Origin: Microcoleus sp. bin38.metabat.b11b12b14.051
Lineage (GTDB): Bacteria; Cyanobacteriota; Cyanobacteriia; Cyanobacteriales; Microcoleaceae
Direction: 5' to 3'
Length of the DNA: 64,000 nucleotides
Assembly (NCBI RefSeq): GCF_013299165.1
Contig: NZ_JAAFKD010000033.1
Span: 1 to 64,000 of the forward strand
Positions 18,291 through 27,487 of the stretch are shown piece after piece. Each line of letters starts with the position of its first letter. The stretch's first letter is position 1. The notes below the pieces were generated by a model, which was given only the letters and a program-made list of their open reading frames with translations, did not search any database and was not told where the DNA came from. Position numbers and translations under genes: made by a program.

Positions 18291-20720
18291 TCAATCACAT
18301 TTTAAACCTGCGGCGGCGGCTGTCGGAAATTCTATCGGCACAAAAGTCAGGCCAGATTGTTCTCTAGCACAGGGTACAATGTGCGCCACTCGTTTAGGAG
18401 GGTTTTTCCGATTTCCCGTCGTCGAGTCAAACTCAATTATACCCGTGGCTCCGTCAGCTTGAAAGCCAGGAGAGGCTAAGGTTTTTTGCATTCCTTCCCT
18501 GCTAGGTTCAGGCTGCATTTCTAAGCCTTTAATCAGGGTTTTAGCGGCATCGTAGGTTAAGGCAGATCGAGTATTAACCGGGCCTCCCCACAATTTTTCA
18601 GCGTTGACTGGAAACTTTTTATCAAAACTCGTTGTGGGATGCCAAAACACGGATATGCCGAGTTTCTCAATGGATTTTAGCTGTTTTGCTGCTTCTAAAG
18701 TTCGCGGTTCGTACAGCGTCCAAGGCCCGACAATCCAATTGCGATCGTTGTTAGCTTTAATCATGTCGATCGCATTTTCGACAGCCTTAGTAACTTGACC
18801 GTCGGGAATGACAGCTATAGCTGTTTTTCCAGATTTCTCAACTTCTTTGATTGCTGCTTCGGCGTTAAAATCATTTTTAGATAAGTCGGAATAATTACCG
18901 ATTCTAGAAGTTGAGCCTCCTTGCGCTTCAAATTGTTTTTTTAATTCTTCCCATAAAGAAGCGCTAAAGGGACTGTTGGGATTGTAAAAAACTGCCACTT
19001 TTTTGGCGCCGACTGTAATTAGTTGATTTACTAATCCTTCAGCTTCTATGGTAGTTGTTGGTGCTGTCCGAAAGAAGAATTTTCGAGGTTTGCGCGTTAG
19101 TTCTTCTGTGGTACTTCCCGAAGAAATAGCGACCAGTTTATTTTGATTGTAAATATCTACTGTTTCTACTGTCATGTCGCTGGTATAGTGTCCGATGACT
19201 GCTAAAATATCTGGGTGAGTGACTAGGTAATTTGCTTTTTCTTTGGCGTATGATATGATATTTCGGTCATCAGCAATGATGACTTTGAGACCTTTGCCTT
19301 TAATAGCTTTTGGTTCGAGAAAGCCTTGACCGGGAAAATCTTTATTGCTGTCATCCGCAGTGAGAAGACCTAAATTAACTTCGGTTTGAGCTTGAGCAAT
19401 GCCGCGCAGCAGTTCTTCGGCTAAATTGGCGTTGATGATGCTACCGTCTGGATTTCTGCGGATGGGAACAACGATCGCGATCGTGTAATGTTCTGCTTTT
19501 GTTGTCTCCAGCAGAGCATTGTTGATGTAAATTAAAGTTTCTGGGTCTCTGCGGTCTTCTCGCCAGGACTGTTTGAGCAATTTTAAAGCTTCTGAATACT
19601 TTAATTCGGCAAACTCATTGATGCCTCTTTGTTTTGACCAAAGGGCAGATGTTAGTAGCTTTTCGCCGGAACTGATACCCTCTACCCGAAGTGGTGGTGG
19701 TGGAAAAATTATTCGGATAATTGTGTCTCTTGAAAGTACGATCGCCCCTGCGACAATTCCCGCCACTAGCAGCATCCAGAGCCAGCGCGATCGTGGAGAT
19801 GTGGGTGACAGTGGAGGTTGAGGTGACAATGGAGGTTTCGGTGGCTGTGGCGGTGGCGGTGGCGGTGGCGGTGTGCCGATCGCATCCAAGTCACGCAAAA
19901 CGTCAGTTACAGATTGATATCGGTATATATAGTGGTAGCGAACCATCCGATCGAGAATATTTTTGATACCATCACTCACTGGTAGCCCAGTGCGATCGGG
20001 CGTGGAGTGATACCAGATAATTTCACCTGTATTGTCGTCGGGTTTGAGCTCTGTGGGATGCTTCCCGGTGAGAGCTTGAATCACGATCTTCCCTAGGGAG
20101 TAAATATCATTACAAGCCTGAGCAGTACGCCCGTTTGATTGTTCGGGAGACATATAACCGCTGGTGCCGATCGCCTGCGATGTGAATATTTTACCTGTTG
20201 AGTCAGCCGTCAAAGTGCTTATTTCTTTGACAGCCCCAAAATCAATTAAAACATTTTTTTTATCTGTTGTGCGCCGAATTAAGTTAGAAGGTGTAATATC
20301 GCGGTGAATAATATTTTTTGCATGGACGAACTTTAAAATTTCCAAAATTTCCCGCAACAAGGCGATCGCCCGTTCCTCTTCCCACTGTTGACCTGGAGTC
20401 AGTTCTTCCTTGAGCCAATGTCCTTCAATGTATTCTTGCACTAAGTAAAAATGGTTGTTTTCTATAAAAGAAGCAAATAATCTGGGAATGCACGGGTGAT
20501 TGCCAACAATAGACAAAGCCCAAGCTTCATCTTGAAATCGCTTAGTTGCGTCCTCCAAAACGCGCGGATCTGAAGGAAAAGGAATTTCCTTCACAACGCA
20601 CTGGTTATCTTCGGGTATGTCGATATCCGTAGCCAGGTAGGTAATTGCAAACCCTCCATGTCCTAACTCGCTGATAATTTTGTAGTTTTGGTGAAGGATC
20701 TCCCCTGCTGTGAGACACAT
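18291..20720 (-). CDS. paralogous transmembrane Ser/Thr kinase with periplasmic amino-acid-binding receptor domain
   Basis: An 809-residue paralogue of the 15442-17877 protein with the same order: kinase (GHGGFAITYLA loop, VVKEIPF lysine, LIDFGAVK), membrane helix (WLWMLLVAGIVAGAIVLS), helical linker and type-1 periplasmic-binding domain. Differences: the catalytic loop reads HRDITPSN, with Thr where most Ser/Thr kinases have Lys, and the kinase-membrane linker is a Pro-rich stretch of about 35 residues. The ATG at 20718-20720 (MCLTAGEILHQNY) is chosen because it aligns with the start of the paralogue; the frame is open to an ATG at 20759. The receptor domains are much more alike than the linkers, so the pair arose by tandem duplication. 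Confidence 0.86.
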   Translation of the reverse strand: MCLTAGEILHQNYKIISELGHGGFAITYLATDIDIPEDNQCVVKEIPFPSDPRVLEDATKRFQDEAWALSIVGNHPCIPRLFASFIENNHFYLVQEYIEGHWLKEELTPGQQWEEERAIALLREILEILKFVHAKNIIHRDITPSNLIRRTTDKKNVLIDFGAVKEISTLTADSTGKIFTSQAIGTSGYMSPEQSNGRTAQACNDIYSLGKIVIQALTGKHPTELKPDDNTGEIIWYHSTPDRTGLPVSDGIKNILDRMVRYHYIYRYQSVTDVLRDLDAIGTPPPPPPPPQPPKPPLSPQPPLSPTSPRSRWLWMLLVAGIVAGAIVLSRDTIIRIIFPPPPLRVEGISSGEKLLTSALWSKQRGINEFAELKYSEALKLLKQSWREDRRDPETLIYINNALLETTKAEHYTIAIVVPIRRNPDGSIINANLAEELLRGIAQAQTEVNLGLLTADDSNKDFPGQGFLEPKAIKGKGLKVIIADDRNIISYAKEKANYLVTHPDILAVIGHYTSDMTVETVDIYNQNKLVAISSGSTTEELTRKPRKFFFRTAPTTTIEAEGLVNQLITVGAKKVAVFYNPNSPFSASLWEELKKQFEAQGGSTSRIGNYSDLSKNDFNAEAAIKEVEKSGKTAIAVIPDGQVTKAVENAIDMIKANNDRNWIVGPWTLYEPRTLEAAKQLKSIEKLGISVFWHPTTSFDKKFPVNAEKLWGGPVNTRSALTYDAAKTLIKGLEMQPEPSREGMQKTLASPGFQADGATGIIEFDSTTGNRKNPPKRVAHIVPCAREQSGLTFVPIEFPTAAAAGLKCD

Positions 20721-20987
20721 ATATTTTCCAATACCTCTTGACTGGAGCTGCTCTTTCATGTTGATTATAGGCTTTTTAGTTACCAGAGATATCTTGGCAG
20801 TATATCAAATTTTTCTGGTTCTATGTCAAAAATACTATAACCGTCAGCAATTCCTGATTCACTAAGCAATGTTAAATATTATTTATTTGTAAATATTGTT
20901 TCTAGGGTGAGTTGGAAAAATATTGAAATTCACAGTCGGAGACTAGATACTCACGCACCGTCACTTATACCAAATCCTGGTTATTCA

Positions 20988-21457
20988 TCCTCGTGATGAA
21001 TTGTCAGGTGCGTCCCTCGCTTAATCTGGGTTGATACCGATAATTATTGGTGGCGACACACCCTACGTCGGTGAAATCATTCTCGTGATGAATTGTCAGG
21101 TGCGTCCCTCGCTTAATCTGGGTTGATACCGATAATTATTGGTGGCGACACACCCTACGTCGGTGAAATCATTCTCGTGATGAATTGTCAGGTGCGTCCC
21201 TCGCTTAATCTGGGTTGATACCGATAATTATTGGTGGCGACACACCCTACCTCGGTGAAATCATCCTCGTGATGAATTGTCAGGTGCGTCGCTCGCTTAA
21301 TCTGGGTTGATACCGATAATTATTGGTGGCGACACACCCTACGTCGGTGAAATCATCCTCGTGATGAATTGTCAGGTGCGTCGCTCGCTTAATCTGGGTT
21401 GATACCGATAATTATTGGTGGCGACACACCCTACGTCGGTGAAATCATCCTCTTGAT
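20988..21457. repeat. five tandem copies of a 92-bp unit
   Basis: The motif TTGTCAGGTGCGTC begins at 21001, 21093, 21185, 21277 and 21369, an exact 92-bp period. Each unit contains ACCGATAATTATTGGTGGCG, which has a short palindrome (CCGATAATTATTGG), and GACACACCCTAC, related to the dispersed GCGACGCACC palindrome family. Copies differ at only one or two positions (CCTCGC or GCTCGC; CTACGT or CTACCT). Confidence 0.95.
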
Positions 21458-21522
21458 GAACAGGTAAAAACCTCTAATTTATTTTTGGTAGCAACGTTTT
21501 TTTCACTTGGTATAAAAACAAA

Positions 21523-21549
21523 TTCCCAGGCATAACCTGGGAAAAAAAG
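21523..21549 (-). terminator. probable Rho-independent terminator of hetZ
   Basis: On the minus strand the stem TTCCCAGG / CCTGGGAA with a TTATG loop is followed by TTTGTTTTT. It lies about 185 bp beyond the stop codon of the hetZ-like gene. Confidence 0.55.
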
Positions 21550-21732
21550 ATATTACAAATAATGTTGTTTTAATAAATTGAATTTGCCGGAAAGTGGCGA
21601 TAATTGGGTAATAATTGAGCAGCGCTGGTAGAGTTGAGAGCGGACTGCGGGGCGGGCATTCCGGTTCCGGTGCCGCACCCGATCGCATTTTCCAATCTCA
21701 ATAAAACACTTGCGTTCATGTTGGATCACCCG

Positions 21733-22971
21733 TTATGCTTGACTGCTGTTGCGAGTCTGGCTAGCCAGATCCAACAACTGCGCCCAGCGTTTTTGAACTT
21801 GTTTGGGGGTGCATTTGAGTGCGGTGGCGATCGCCTTGTCGCATTCTTGATTGCGCTTCATTGCTAACAGTTGTTGTTGTTCGGGCGACAGTTGAGCGCG
21901 AAATGCTTCCCATTTGTCGGAATTCATGCCCAGTTTTTGATCGACATCAGCACCCAGCCATTCGTGGACGAGCTTCCAGTTTTGAGTGCGGGCAAATTTT
22001 TCGACGTGGTACTTAAAGCGTTGTTGCAAGTAGTCGCGCTGGCGAGCAGACAAACCGAGAACGCGATCGATTTCGGAAGCCGAAAGGTCTTGCAATTTCA
22101 AAGTCAAGTAGCTGACGCATTCGGGCTGATTTTGGGCTTCGAGATAGGTGATCAATTCAGCGACTACTCGATCGCGCAACACAGCATCAGCAGGATCGAC
22201 AGTTTCCGAAACCATTTGCTCGCGGACTTGTTGCAGCGCCGGAGAGCGGCTGTACATTTCTGCATCTTCTCCCTTGCCGGATTCTACAGCCATTTCAATG
22301 TCGATCGCAGTTTCGGGAGGTTGGCCCTTGGCAAATCCTTGAGCGCGAAGCACGATCAGGCGTTGGCGGTTGCGGCCGGGTAAGCCGATTTGACGCTTGG
22401 CGTAGTGTTCGGTAAAAGCCATGTACTCAGCCAATTCAATCTGCGTGCGAGGAGTGTAGTTGAGATCCAGTTGGTGTTCGCGGCGGAAGGCCCGCAAAGC
22501 TTCGATGTAAAAGCCTTGCAAAAAGTCTTCAATCATGTTGTAGCGAGCTTGGAAGTTCAAGTTAGAGCGGAACGAAGCAACGTGGCGGTAAATCATCGCC
22601 GCGAGGTGAGAGTGCAATTCGACGCGGCCTTGTTTGGAACCGAGGTTGTAGTATTGCAGGATTTTTTGCAACCGGTGCTCGGCCAAGGTGATTTGCCAAG
22701 CTTCAACTTCGCCGGAAATTTGGATGCGATCGCTTTTTTGGCAAATCCGTTCGACTTCCTTAGCAATCCGCATCGCCACTGTTTGAGCGCTGCGGCTGGA
22801 ATTTTTCATCGATCCTTCCAATTCTTTGAGCGCGAATTGGGCTAAAGCCATGACATCGATGCTCGACACTGTATTGATTTCGGCGGTTTGCTCGGTGGAG
22901 GCGGCACTCAAGAAGTTGAGGTTAGAAGCGGTGTGGCAGTTGACGGTGTTGGTGGCAGTTTTGATAGTCAT
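21733..22971 (-). CDS. hetZ: HetZ-like regulatory protein
   Basis: A 412-residue protein resembling HetZ, the DNA-binding regulator of early heterocyst differentiation in Anabaena (about 400 residues). Recognisable stretches are SKQGRVELHSHLAAMIYRHV, NMIEDFLQGFYIEALRAFRR and LQDLSASEIDRVLGLSARQR. The C-terminal part (QECDKAIATALKCTPKQVQK) has the look of a sigma-factor-like helix-turn-helix. The frame is open to 23196, but the ATG at 22969-22971 (MTIKTATNTVNC) gives the expected start. HetZ homologues occur in filamentous cyanobacteria that do not make heterocysts, where the role is not established. I am confident of the HetZ/HetZ-related family from memory, less so of orthology. Confidence 0.65.
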   Translation of the reverse strand: MTIKTATNTVNCHTASNLNFLSAASTEQTAEINTVSSIDVMALAQFALKELEGSMKNSSRSAQTVAMRIAKEVERICQKSDRIQISGEVEAWQITLAEHRLQKILQYYNLGSKQGRVELHSHLAAMIYRHVASFRSNLNFQARYNMIEDFLQGFYIEALRAFRREHQLDLNYTPRTQIELAEYMAFTEHYAKRQIGLPGRNRQRLIVLRAQGFAKGQPPETAIDIEMAVESGKGEDAEMYSRSPALQQVREQMVSETVDPADAVLRDRVVAELITYLEAQNQPECVSYLTLKLQDLSASEIDRVLGLSARQRDYLQQRFKYHVEKFARTQNWKLVHEWLGADVDQKLGMNSDKWEAFRAQLSPEQQQLLAMKRNQECDKAIATALKCTPKQVQKRWAQLLDLASQTRNSSQA

Positions 22972-23407
22972 GGCGTTTATCGGGTAGTAGCGTAGAGTGG
23001 GCGAGGAGAACAGTTGCTGGCGGTTTCGCTTGCTGTGCTGATTCAACTCTCTATACATTGAATATAGGTTCGTAGAGATAATCGCAGTGATGTCAGTGTT
23101 CCACTCTCTCATGCAACAGTTTTTGGCTGCTGAATCTGATTCTAAGCACTGGTTGTGGAAGATTGGTTTTATTGCCCTTAAAGCCTTACTATACAAGCAT
23201 TATGAGCTGTATTTACGCAGGGCGATCGCTCCTCGGATAGAGGGCGATCGGGAGCCGTTGAGTGGACAATTTACTAACTGGCCCTGTGAGGTGGTTTTGG
23301 GCGTTGGAGATTTGTGGAATTGAGAGCCGGCAGAGTGTAGAGAGCTGCACTATCTTCTGAAGCTACGCCCCAGCAGTTGTCAAACCCGGTGAATTTAGAA
23401 ATTTGCT

Positions 23408-23956
23408 TTAAAAAGACGCAACGGATTTTTTTGAACGAACCGCGAAGACGCAAAGGACACGAAGGAAGAGAAGAGAAGTACACAGAGACCTGTCAAACAA
23501 TTCACCCTGCTTCTCTCTCCAACACCAAAGTGCTGGGCCGTCATTATCTATAGAGACTTGCATCGTGGCTCCAAACAGCCCTGTTTCGACTTTTAAGCCG
23601 CTCTGGCGCAACTTTTCGACAAATTTTTCATAAAGTTTTTCGGCGGCTTCTGGGGCGGCAGAGCGATCGAACGAAGGCCGCCGACAGGCGCGACAGTCGC
23701 CGTAGAGCGTAAACTGACTGACCACCAGCAACTCGCCGCCGATGTCTTGTACGGACTTGTCCCAGCGGCCAGCGTCGCTAGCCGAGTCGGGAAACAAACG
23801 CAAATCTAGGCATTTGCGAGCCATCCAGTCGAGTTCTGCTTCGGTGTCTGTGTCCGCAATACCGACAAGCAAGTTGAGTCCGCAGCCGATTTTGCCGACA
23901 ATTTCACCGTTAACTTGAACTTGAGATGATTTGACTCGCTGGATGATGACTCGCAT
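23408..23956 (-). CDS. dtd: D-aminoacyl-tRNA deacylase, frameshifted C-terminus
   Basis: A 182-residue frame. Residues 1-140 are a normal D-aminoacyl-tRNA deacylase: [15 protein letters not shown] start, the SQFTLYGD motif at about 80-87 and the expected [13 protein letters not shown] near the end. This enzyme removes D-amino acids wrongly attached to tRNA. After DGP the family usually ends with about ten residues of the type VTLVLERE. Those residues are encoded in the next frame ([10 protein letters not shown] then a TGA at 23502-23504), so a single base appears to be missing near the CCC run at 23535-23537. As it stands, the protein continues for about 40 unrelated residues. It is either a real frameshift or an assembly error. 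Confidence 0.88.
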   Translation of the reverse strand: MRVIIQRVKSSQVQVNGEIVGKIGCGLNLLVGIADTDTEAELDWMARKCLDLRLFPDSASDAGRWDKSVQDIGGELLVVSQFTLYGDCRACRRPSFDRSAAPEAAEKLYEKFVEKLRQSGLKVETGLFGATMQVSIDNDGPALWCWREKQGELFDRSLCTSLLFLRVLCVFAVRSKKSVASF

Positions 23957-23985
23957 TTAAAATCAGAAATATTTCCATATCTAAC

Positions 23986-24045
23986 GGTTTGTAGTGAGGA
24001 CTTTAGTCCGCATCAATCAGAGGACTAAAGTCCTGACTACAAACC
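23986..24045. repeat. solo palindromic element of the GTAGTGAGGACT family
   Basis: Arms GGTTTGTAGTGAGGACTTTA and its complement, directly upstream of dtd. Same family as 11745-11805 and the array at 39583-40357. Confidence 0.85.
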
Positions 24046-24091
24046 ATTAGTGGTTTTTGCAACCAAATGTCTCTGGTTAATTTTCTCTTCT

Positions 24092-25234
24092 TTAGTTTTT
24101 CCCAAAACCTTTGCCGCGATTGGGTGAAGGGAGACAGAGACAGTTTTCGATTTGCGATCGCAAAGTCTCGGTATCCAAACCCTGACCGATCAGAACAAGC
24201 TGGTTTTTGGGTTCACCTTTCCACTGGTCGTCATCCATCGAAAATCGCTTACCGCTCAAGTGAAAAATATGCCGTTTCGGACTTTCCTCAAACCACATAA
24301 TCCCTTTGGCGCGAAACACGTTTGTTGGCATTTGGTTGTCTAAGAAATATTGAAATTTTCTCAGAGAAAACGGCTTGTCGCTTTGGAAAGAAATTGAGGT
24401 AAATCCGTCATTTTCTAAATGGTGGGAGTGGTCGTCATGGTCGTGATGGTCGTGATGAGCGTGGTCGTGATGGTCGTGATGAGCGTGGTCGTGATGGTCG
24501 TGATGAGCGTGGTCGTGATGAGCGTGGTCGTCATGATCGTGATGGTCGTGACTGCTATGAGTTTCCTCAGATTGGAAATATTTGTCAGATTCAAACAATC
24601 CGACGCTGAGGACTAGCGGTAACGGAACTTGCGATTTTACTGTTCGCAGAATTCTAGCACCTTGTTTGACATCGCGAATCTTAACTTCCAACAAATCTAA
24701 ATCTGCTTCTTCAACCAAATCTGTTTTGTTGAGGATAATTATATCGCCGTAAGCTATTTGATTGTAAGCTGCTTCTGAGTTGAACAAATCTAAGCTGTAG
24801 TTGGCTGCGTCTACTACTGTAACTATTGAATCTAGACGGGTCATATCGCGCAGTTCTGTGCCTAAAAAAGTCATCGCTACTGGCAGCGGGTCAGCTAGCC
24901 CTGTGGTTTCGACAACTAGATAATCAAGATTTTCTTGACGTTCTAAAACTTTGTAAACGGCATTCACCAAATCTTCATTAATCGTACAACAGATGCAGCC
25001 GTTGTTCAGCTCAACCATGTTGTCGTCGGTGGTGACAATCAGTTCGTTGTCAATGCCGATTTCGCCAAATTCATTGACCAAAACTGCTGTTTTCAAACCT
25101 TGCTGGTTGGTCAGGATGTGGTTGAGCAGGGTTGTTTTGCCGCTGCCGAGAAATCCTGTAATGATGGTAACGGGTAAGCCGTGTTTGGGAGCGTCCATCG
25201 CTCTGTCTGTCTCGGACTGGGTTATAGATTCCAT
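24092..25234 (-). CDS. CobW/COG0523-family metallochaperone GTPase
   Basis: A 380-residue protein of the G3E GTPase family. It has a Walker A motif GFLGSGKTT (27-35), the metal-binding GCICC motif (79-83), the switch motif ETTGLADP, and NKTD for guanine recognition, followed by a CobW C-terminal domain. Between these domains, at about residues 229-277, is a His/Asp-rich loop made of roughly ten HDHHDHAH-type repeats. In COG0523 proteins such loops store or deliver Zn, Ni or Co. A role as a zinc chaperone is the likeliest; B12-linked cobalt delivery is less so, as no cob gene is nearby. No Zur box was recognised upstream. The His repeat is also a DNA-level tandem repeat and may vary in length between strains. 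Confidence 0.87.
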   Translation of the reverse strand: MESITQSETDRAMDAPKHGLPVTIITGFLGSGKTTLLNHILTNQQGLKTAVLVNEFGEIGIDNELIVTTDDNMVELNNGCICCTINEDLVNAVYKVLERQENLDYLVVETTGLADPLPVAMTFLGTELRDMTRLDSIVTVVDAANYSLDLFNSEAAYNQIAYGDIIILNKTDLVEEADLDLLEVKIRDVKQGARILRTVKSQVPLPLVLSVGLFESDKYFQSEETHSSHDHHDHDDHAHHDHAHHDHHDHAHHDHHDHAHHDHHDHDDHSHHLENDGFTSISFQSDKPFSLRKFQYFLDNQMPTNVFRAKGIMWFEESPKRHIFHLSGKRFSMDDDQWKGEPKNQLVLIGQGLDTETLRSQIENCLCLPSPNRGKGFGKN

Positions 25235-25603
25235 AGCTTAACTGTCAAATAATGTCGATCGCACTTTTCTTGTGCTTCTCATTCTATCTTACTTAAGCCC
25301 AGCCCTCATCAACTCGGTTTATGGGCTAAATATTGGTCTTGGGCCGCATGGAATCTACCATCAATCGCCAATGGGCCCCAGACTACAAAGCCCGCTGGGT
25401 TGAACCTGTTTTCCCGGTAAATCCAGCAGCGACAAATTTGGGGCAGATGTTCGCCAGTGCGATCGACTCTCAAACCACTGCTCTATAATAATTTTAATTA
25501 TGGAATTGCCTAAAATATTTAAATCTGAAATATACACTAAAATAGGGCGGTGGCTAACAACAGCCACCGCCCTCAAGATAGTTTATGCTATCTAAATCTG
25601 TGC
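25235..25603. other. intergenic region, no gene recognised
   Basis: The short ORF at 25361-25576 has no family features. The region holds the terminator hairpin at 25544-25573. Confidence 0.5.
25544..25573 (-). terminator. probable terminator of the fasciclin gene
   Basis: Perfect 12-bp stem AGGGCGGTGGCT / AGCCACCGCCCT with a 6-base loop, followed on the minus strand by ATTTTAG. It lies 30 bp beyond the fasciclin gene stop. The U-run is weak. Confidence 0.6.
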
Positions 25604-26005
25604 TTACGCAGGAAGCAAGACTGCATCTATGATGTGGATGACGCCGTTATCAGCAGCAACGTCGGCTGCGGTAACAGTAGAGTCATTGATTTTGACGCCA
25701 TTGGAAGCATCAATTTTTACTTCTGAACCTTCAACTGTTTTGGCAGATGTTAGCTTGACTACATCAGCAGCCATAACTTTGCCAGCAACGACGTGATAAG
25801 TCAAGATTTTTGTGAGCTTAGGAATGTCACTAAGCAGTGCTTCTACAGTACCTGCGGGAAGCTTAGCAAAAGCTTCGTCTGTAGGAGCAAAAACTGTGAA
25901 GGGGCCAGCGCCTTTGAGGGTATCTACTAAACCAGCAGCTTGGACGGCAGCAACTAGGGTTGTAAAAGAGCCTGCCGAAACGGCGGTATCAACGATGTCA
26001 GCCAA
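25604..26005 (-). CDS. fasciclin (FAS1) domain protein
   Basis: A single FAS1 domain of 133 residues. The two conserved regions are present: H1 ([17 protein letters not shown]) and H2 ([12 protein letters not shown]), with the TYHVV motif between them. FAS1 domains mediate adhesion, but short cyanobacterial forms without a signal peptide, like this one, are thought to be intracellular or secreted by other means; the role is unknown. The start is taken as TTG at 26003-26005, giving the family N-terminus MADIVDTAV, with AGGTGA spaced 5 bases before it; a GTG three codons upstream overlaps that ribosome site and is less likely. A strong hairpin follows the gene. Confidence 0.9.
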   Translation of the reverse strand: MADIVDTAVSAGSFTTLVAAVQAAGLVDTLKGAGPFTVFAPTDEAFAKLPAGTVEALLSDIPKLTKILTYHVVAGKVMAADVVKLTSAKTVEGSEVKIDASNGVKINDSTVTAADVAADNGVIHIIDAVLLPA

Positions 26006-26449
26006 GTGAGTCACCTAGGTTTTGTATTCTGTAAATTACTATAACGCTAAAAAGTTAATTTAGCTACATATATTTTTTCTAGCTCGTTCTGGTTTTCTGA
26101 TATAAATAGCCACATCTTTTTGGAAAAATTATTTAATAAAAAACCTATCTTAAGATAGATGAAATCTACCTTAATTTACTGTATTTTTAAGCAAAACAAG
26201 GTGATACTAAATACATCAGTCAGCCGATCGCACGATTGGCGATCGACCGCCCCGGGCCGATTGGACTAAATGCCAGGGCGATCGCCCGCGGGCCCCGCCA
26301 GCTAGGACATTTTGGCTGACTTAGCAAACCATTCAACATCGAGAACCGCGAAAATCGTAGCGCACCAGCCAGCCAGCCACCACGGATCGCAACAGTTGGG
26401 AAAATCACGATCTAGACTGTTAACAGCCACGAACTAATGGATGGGTGAA
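26006..26449. other. divergent region between the fasciclin and reductase genes
   Basis: The first half is AT-rich and must hold the promoter of the minus-strand fasciclin gene. The second half (about 26220-26310) is GC-rich with several GATCG/GCGATCGC octamers in close succession. The minus ORF 26220-26408 has no family features and is not called. Confidence 0.5.
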
Positions 26450-27487
26450 ATGAGATACAAACTACTAGGTCACAGCGGACTTCGCGTTTCTGAAATCTGC
26501 CTCGGAACCATGACTTTTGGGGAAGACTGGGGTTGGGGCGGTTCTTACGACGAAAGCCGTAAAATGTTCGACGCCTTTGCAGAAGCAGGCGGCAATTTCC
26601 TTGATACCGCCAATCTCTACACCAACGGTACCAGCGAAAAATATGTCGGCGATTTCATCGCAGGCGATCGCGAAAAATGGGTAGTTGCTACTAAATACAG
26701 CCTCAACATGAAAAATGGTGAAATCAACGGTTTCGGCAACCACCGCAAAAATATGGTACAAGCAGTAGAAGCAAGTTTGAAGCGGCTGCAACTTGAATAC
26801 ATAGATTTGCTGTGGCTGCACGTTTGGGATTTTACAACACCCGTCGAAGAAGTGATGCGCGCCTTTGACGATTTGGTGCGCGCCGGCAAAATTCTCTACA
26901 TCGGCATTTCCGATACGCCAGCTTGGATTATTTCTGCTTCAAATACCCTCGCCAACCTGCGCGGTTGGACACCATTTATCGGCTTGCAAATCGAGTATTC
27001 TTTAAAAGAGCGAACTCCCGAACGGGATTTGCTACCAATGGCCAAAGCCTTCGATATTGGCGTCACAGCCTGGAGCCCCCTAGCAGGTGGCTTGCTGACA
27101 GGAAAATACAACATTGCAGAAACGGCCGGCGAAACTAAACGGCTTAATTCACCTGAATCTGGAAAAATTAGCGAACGCGACCTAAATATTGCTGCTGAAG
27201 TTAGTAAAATTGCAGCCGAAATTGGTAAACCTCCTTCTCAAGTAGCCCTAAATTGGCTGCGCCAGCAACCAATCGATGTGATTCCGATTATCGGTTCCCG
27301 GAAACTCTCGCAGCTTCAGGAAAATCTCGCTTGTTTGGAGTTTGAACTAACCCCCGAAAAAATGCAGCAGTTAGACAAAGTAAGCGCCATTGAATTGGGT
27401 TTTCCCCACGATTTCTTAAAGAGTTCGATGGTGCAAGATTTTGCCTTTGGAGGGGGAATCGCCAAAATTGACAGCCACCGACTTTAA
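26450..27487 (+). CDS. aldo/keto reductase
   Basis: A 345-residue NADPH-dependent aldo/keto reductase. The catalytic tetrad can be placed: Asp in FLDTANLYTNG, Tyr in the same stretch, Lys in VVATKYSLN, and His in LLWLHVWD. The C-terminal NADPH-binding signature IPIIGSRKLSQLQENL is present. It belongs to the YajO/Tas-like group that reduces varied aldehydes; the physiological substrate is unknown. The ATG at 26450 (MRYKLLGHSGLRVS) fits the family start; an ATG three codons upstream is also in frame. It stands alone. Confidence 0.9.
   Translation: MRYKLLGHSGLRVSEICLGTMTFGEDWGWGGSYDESRKMFDAFAEAGGNFLDTANLYTNGTSEKYVGDFIAGDREKWVVATKYSLNMKNGEINGFGNHRKNMVQAVEASLKRLQLEYIDLLWLHVWDFTTPVEEVMRAFDDLVRAGKILYIGISDTPAWIISASNTLANLRGWTPFIGLQIEYSLKERTPERDLLPMAKAFDIGVTAWSPLAGGLLTGKYNIAETAGETKRLNSPESGKISERDLNIAAEVSKIAAEIGKPPSQVALNWLRQQPIDVIPIIGSRKLSQLQENLACLEFELTPEKMQQLDKVSAIELGFPHDFLKSSMVQDFAFGGGIAKIDSHRL

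Larger units (their letters stand above)
20721..21732. other. long intergenic region with 92-bp tandem repeat and terminator
   Basis: No gene is seen. Upstream of the kinase start is about 250 bp of AT-rich DNA that should hold its promoter. From about 20988 to 21457 lies the 92-bp tandem repeat. At 21523-21549 is a hairpin consistent with the hetZ terminator. Confidence 0.7.

Noticed and set aside
24419..24616. Plus-strand ORF of MVVMVVMSVV repeats
   Set aside because: It is the complement of the His/Asp repeat in the CobW-family gene and has no independent support.
25361..25576. 71-residue minus ORF after the CobW gene
   Set aside because: It includes the terminator hairpin and shows no family features or ribosome site.
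26220..26408. 62-residue minus ORF upstream of the aldo/keto reductase
   Set aside because: It is encoded by a HIP1-rich GC block with unnatural composition; it looks like chance.
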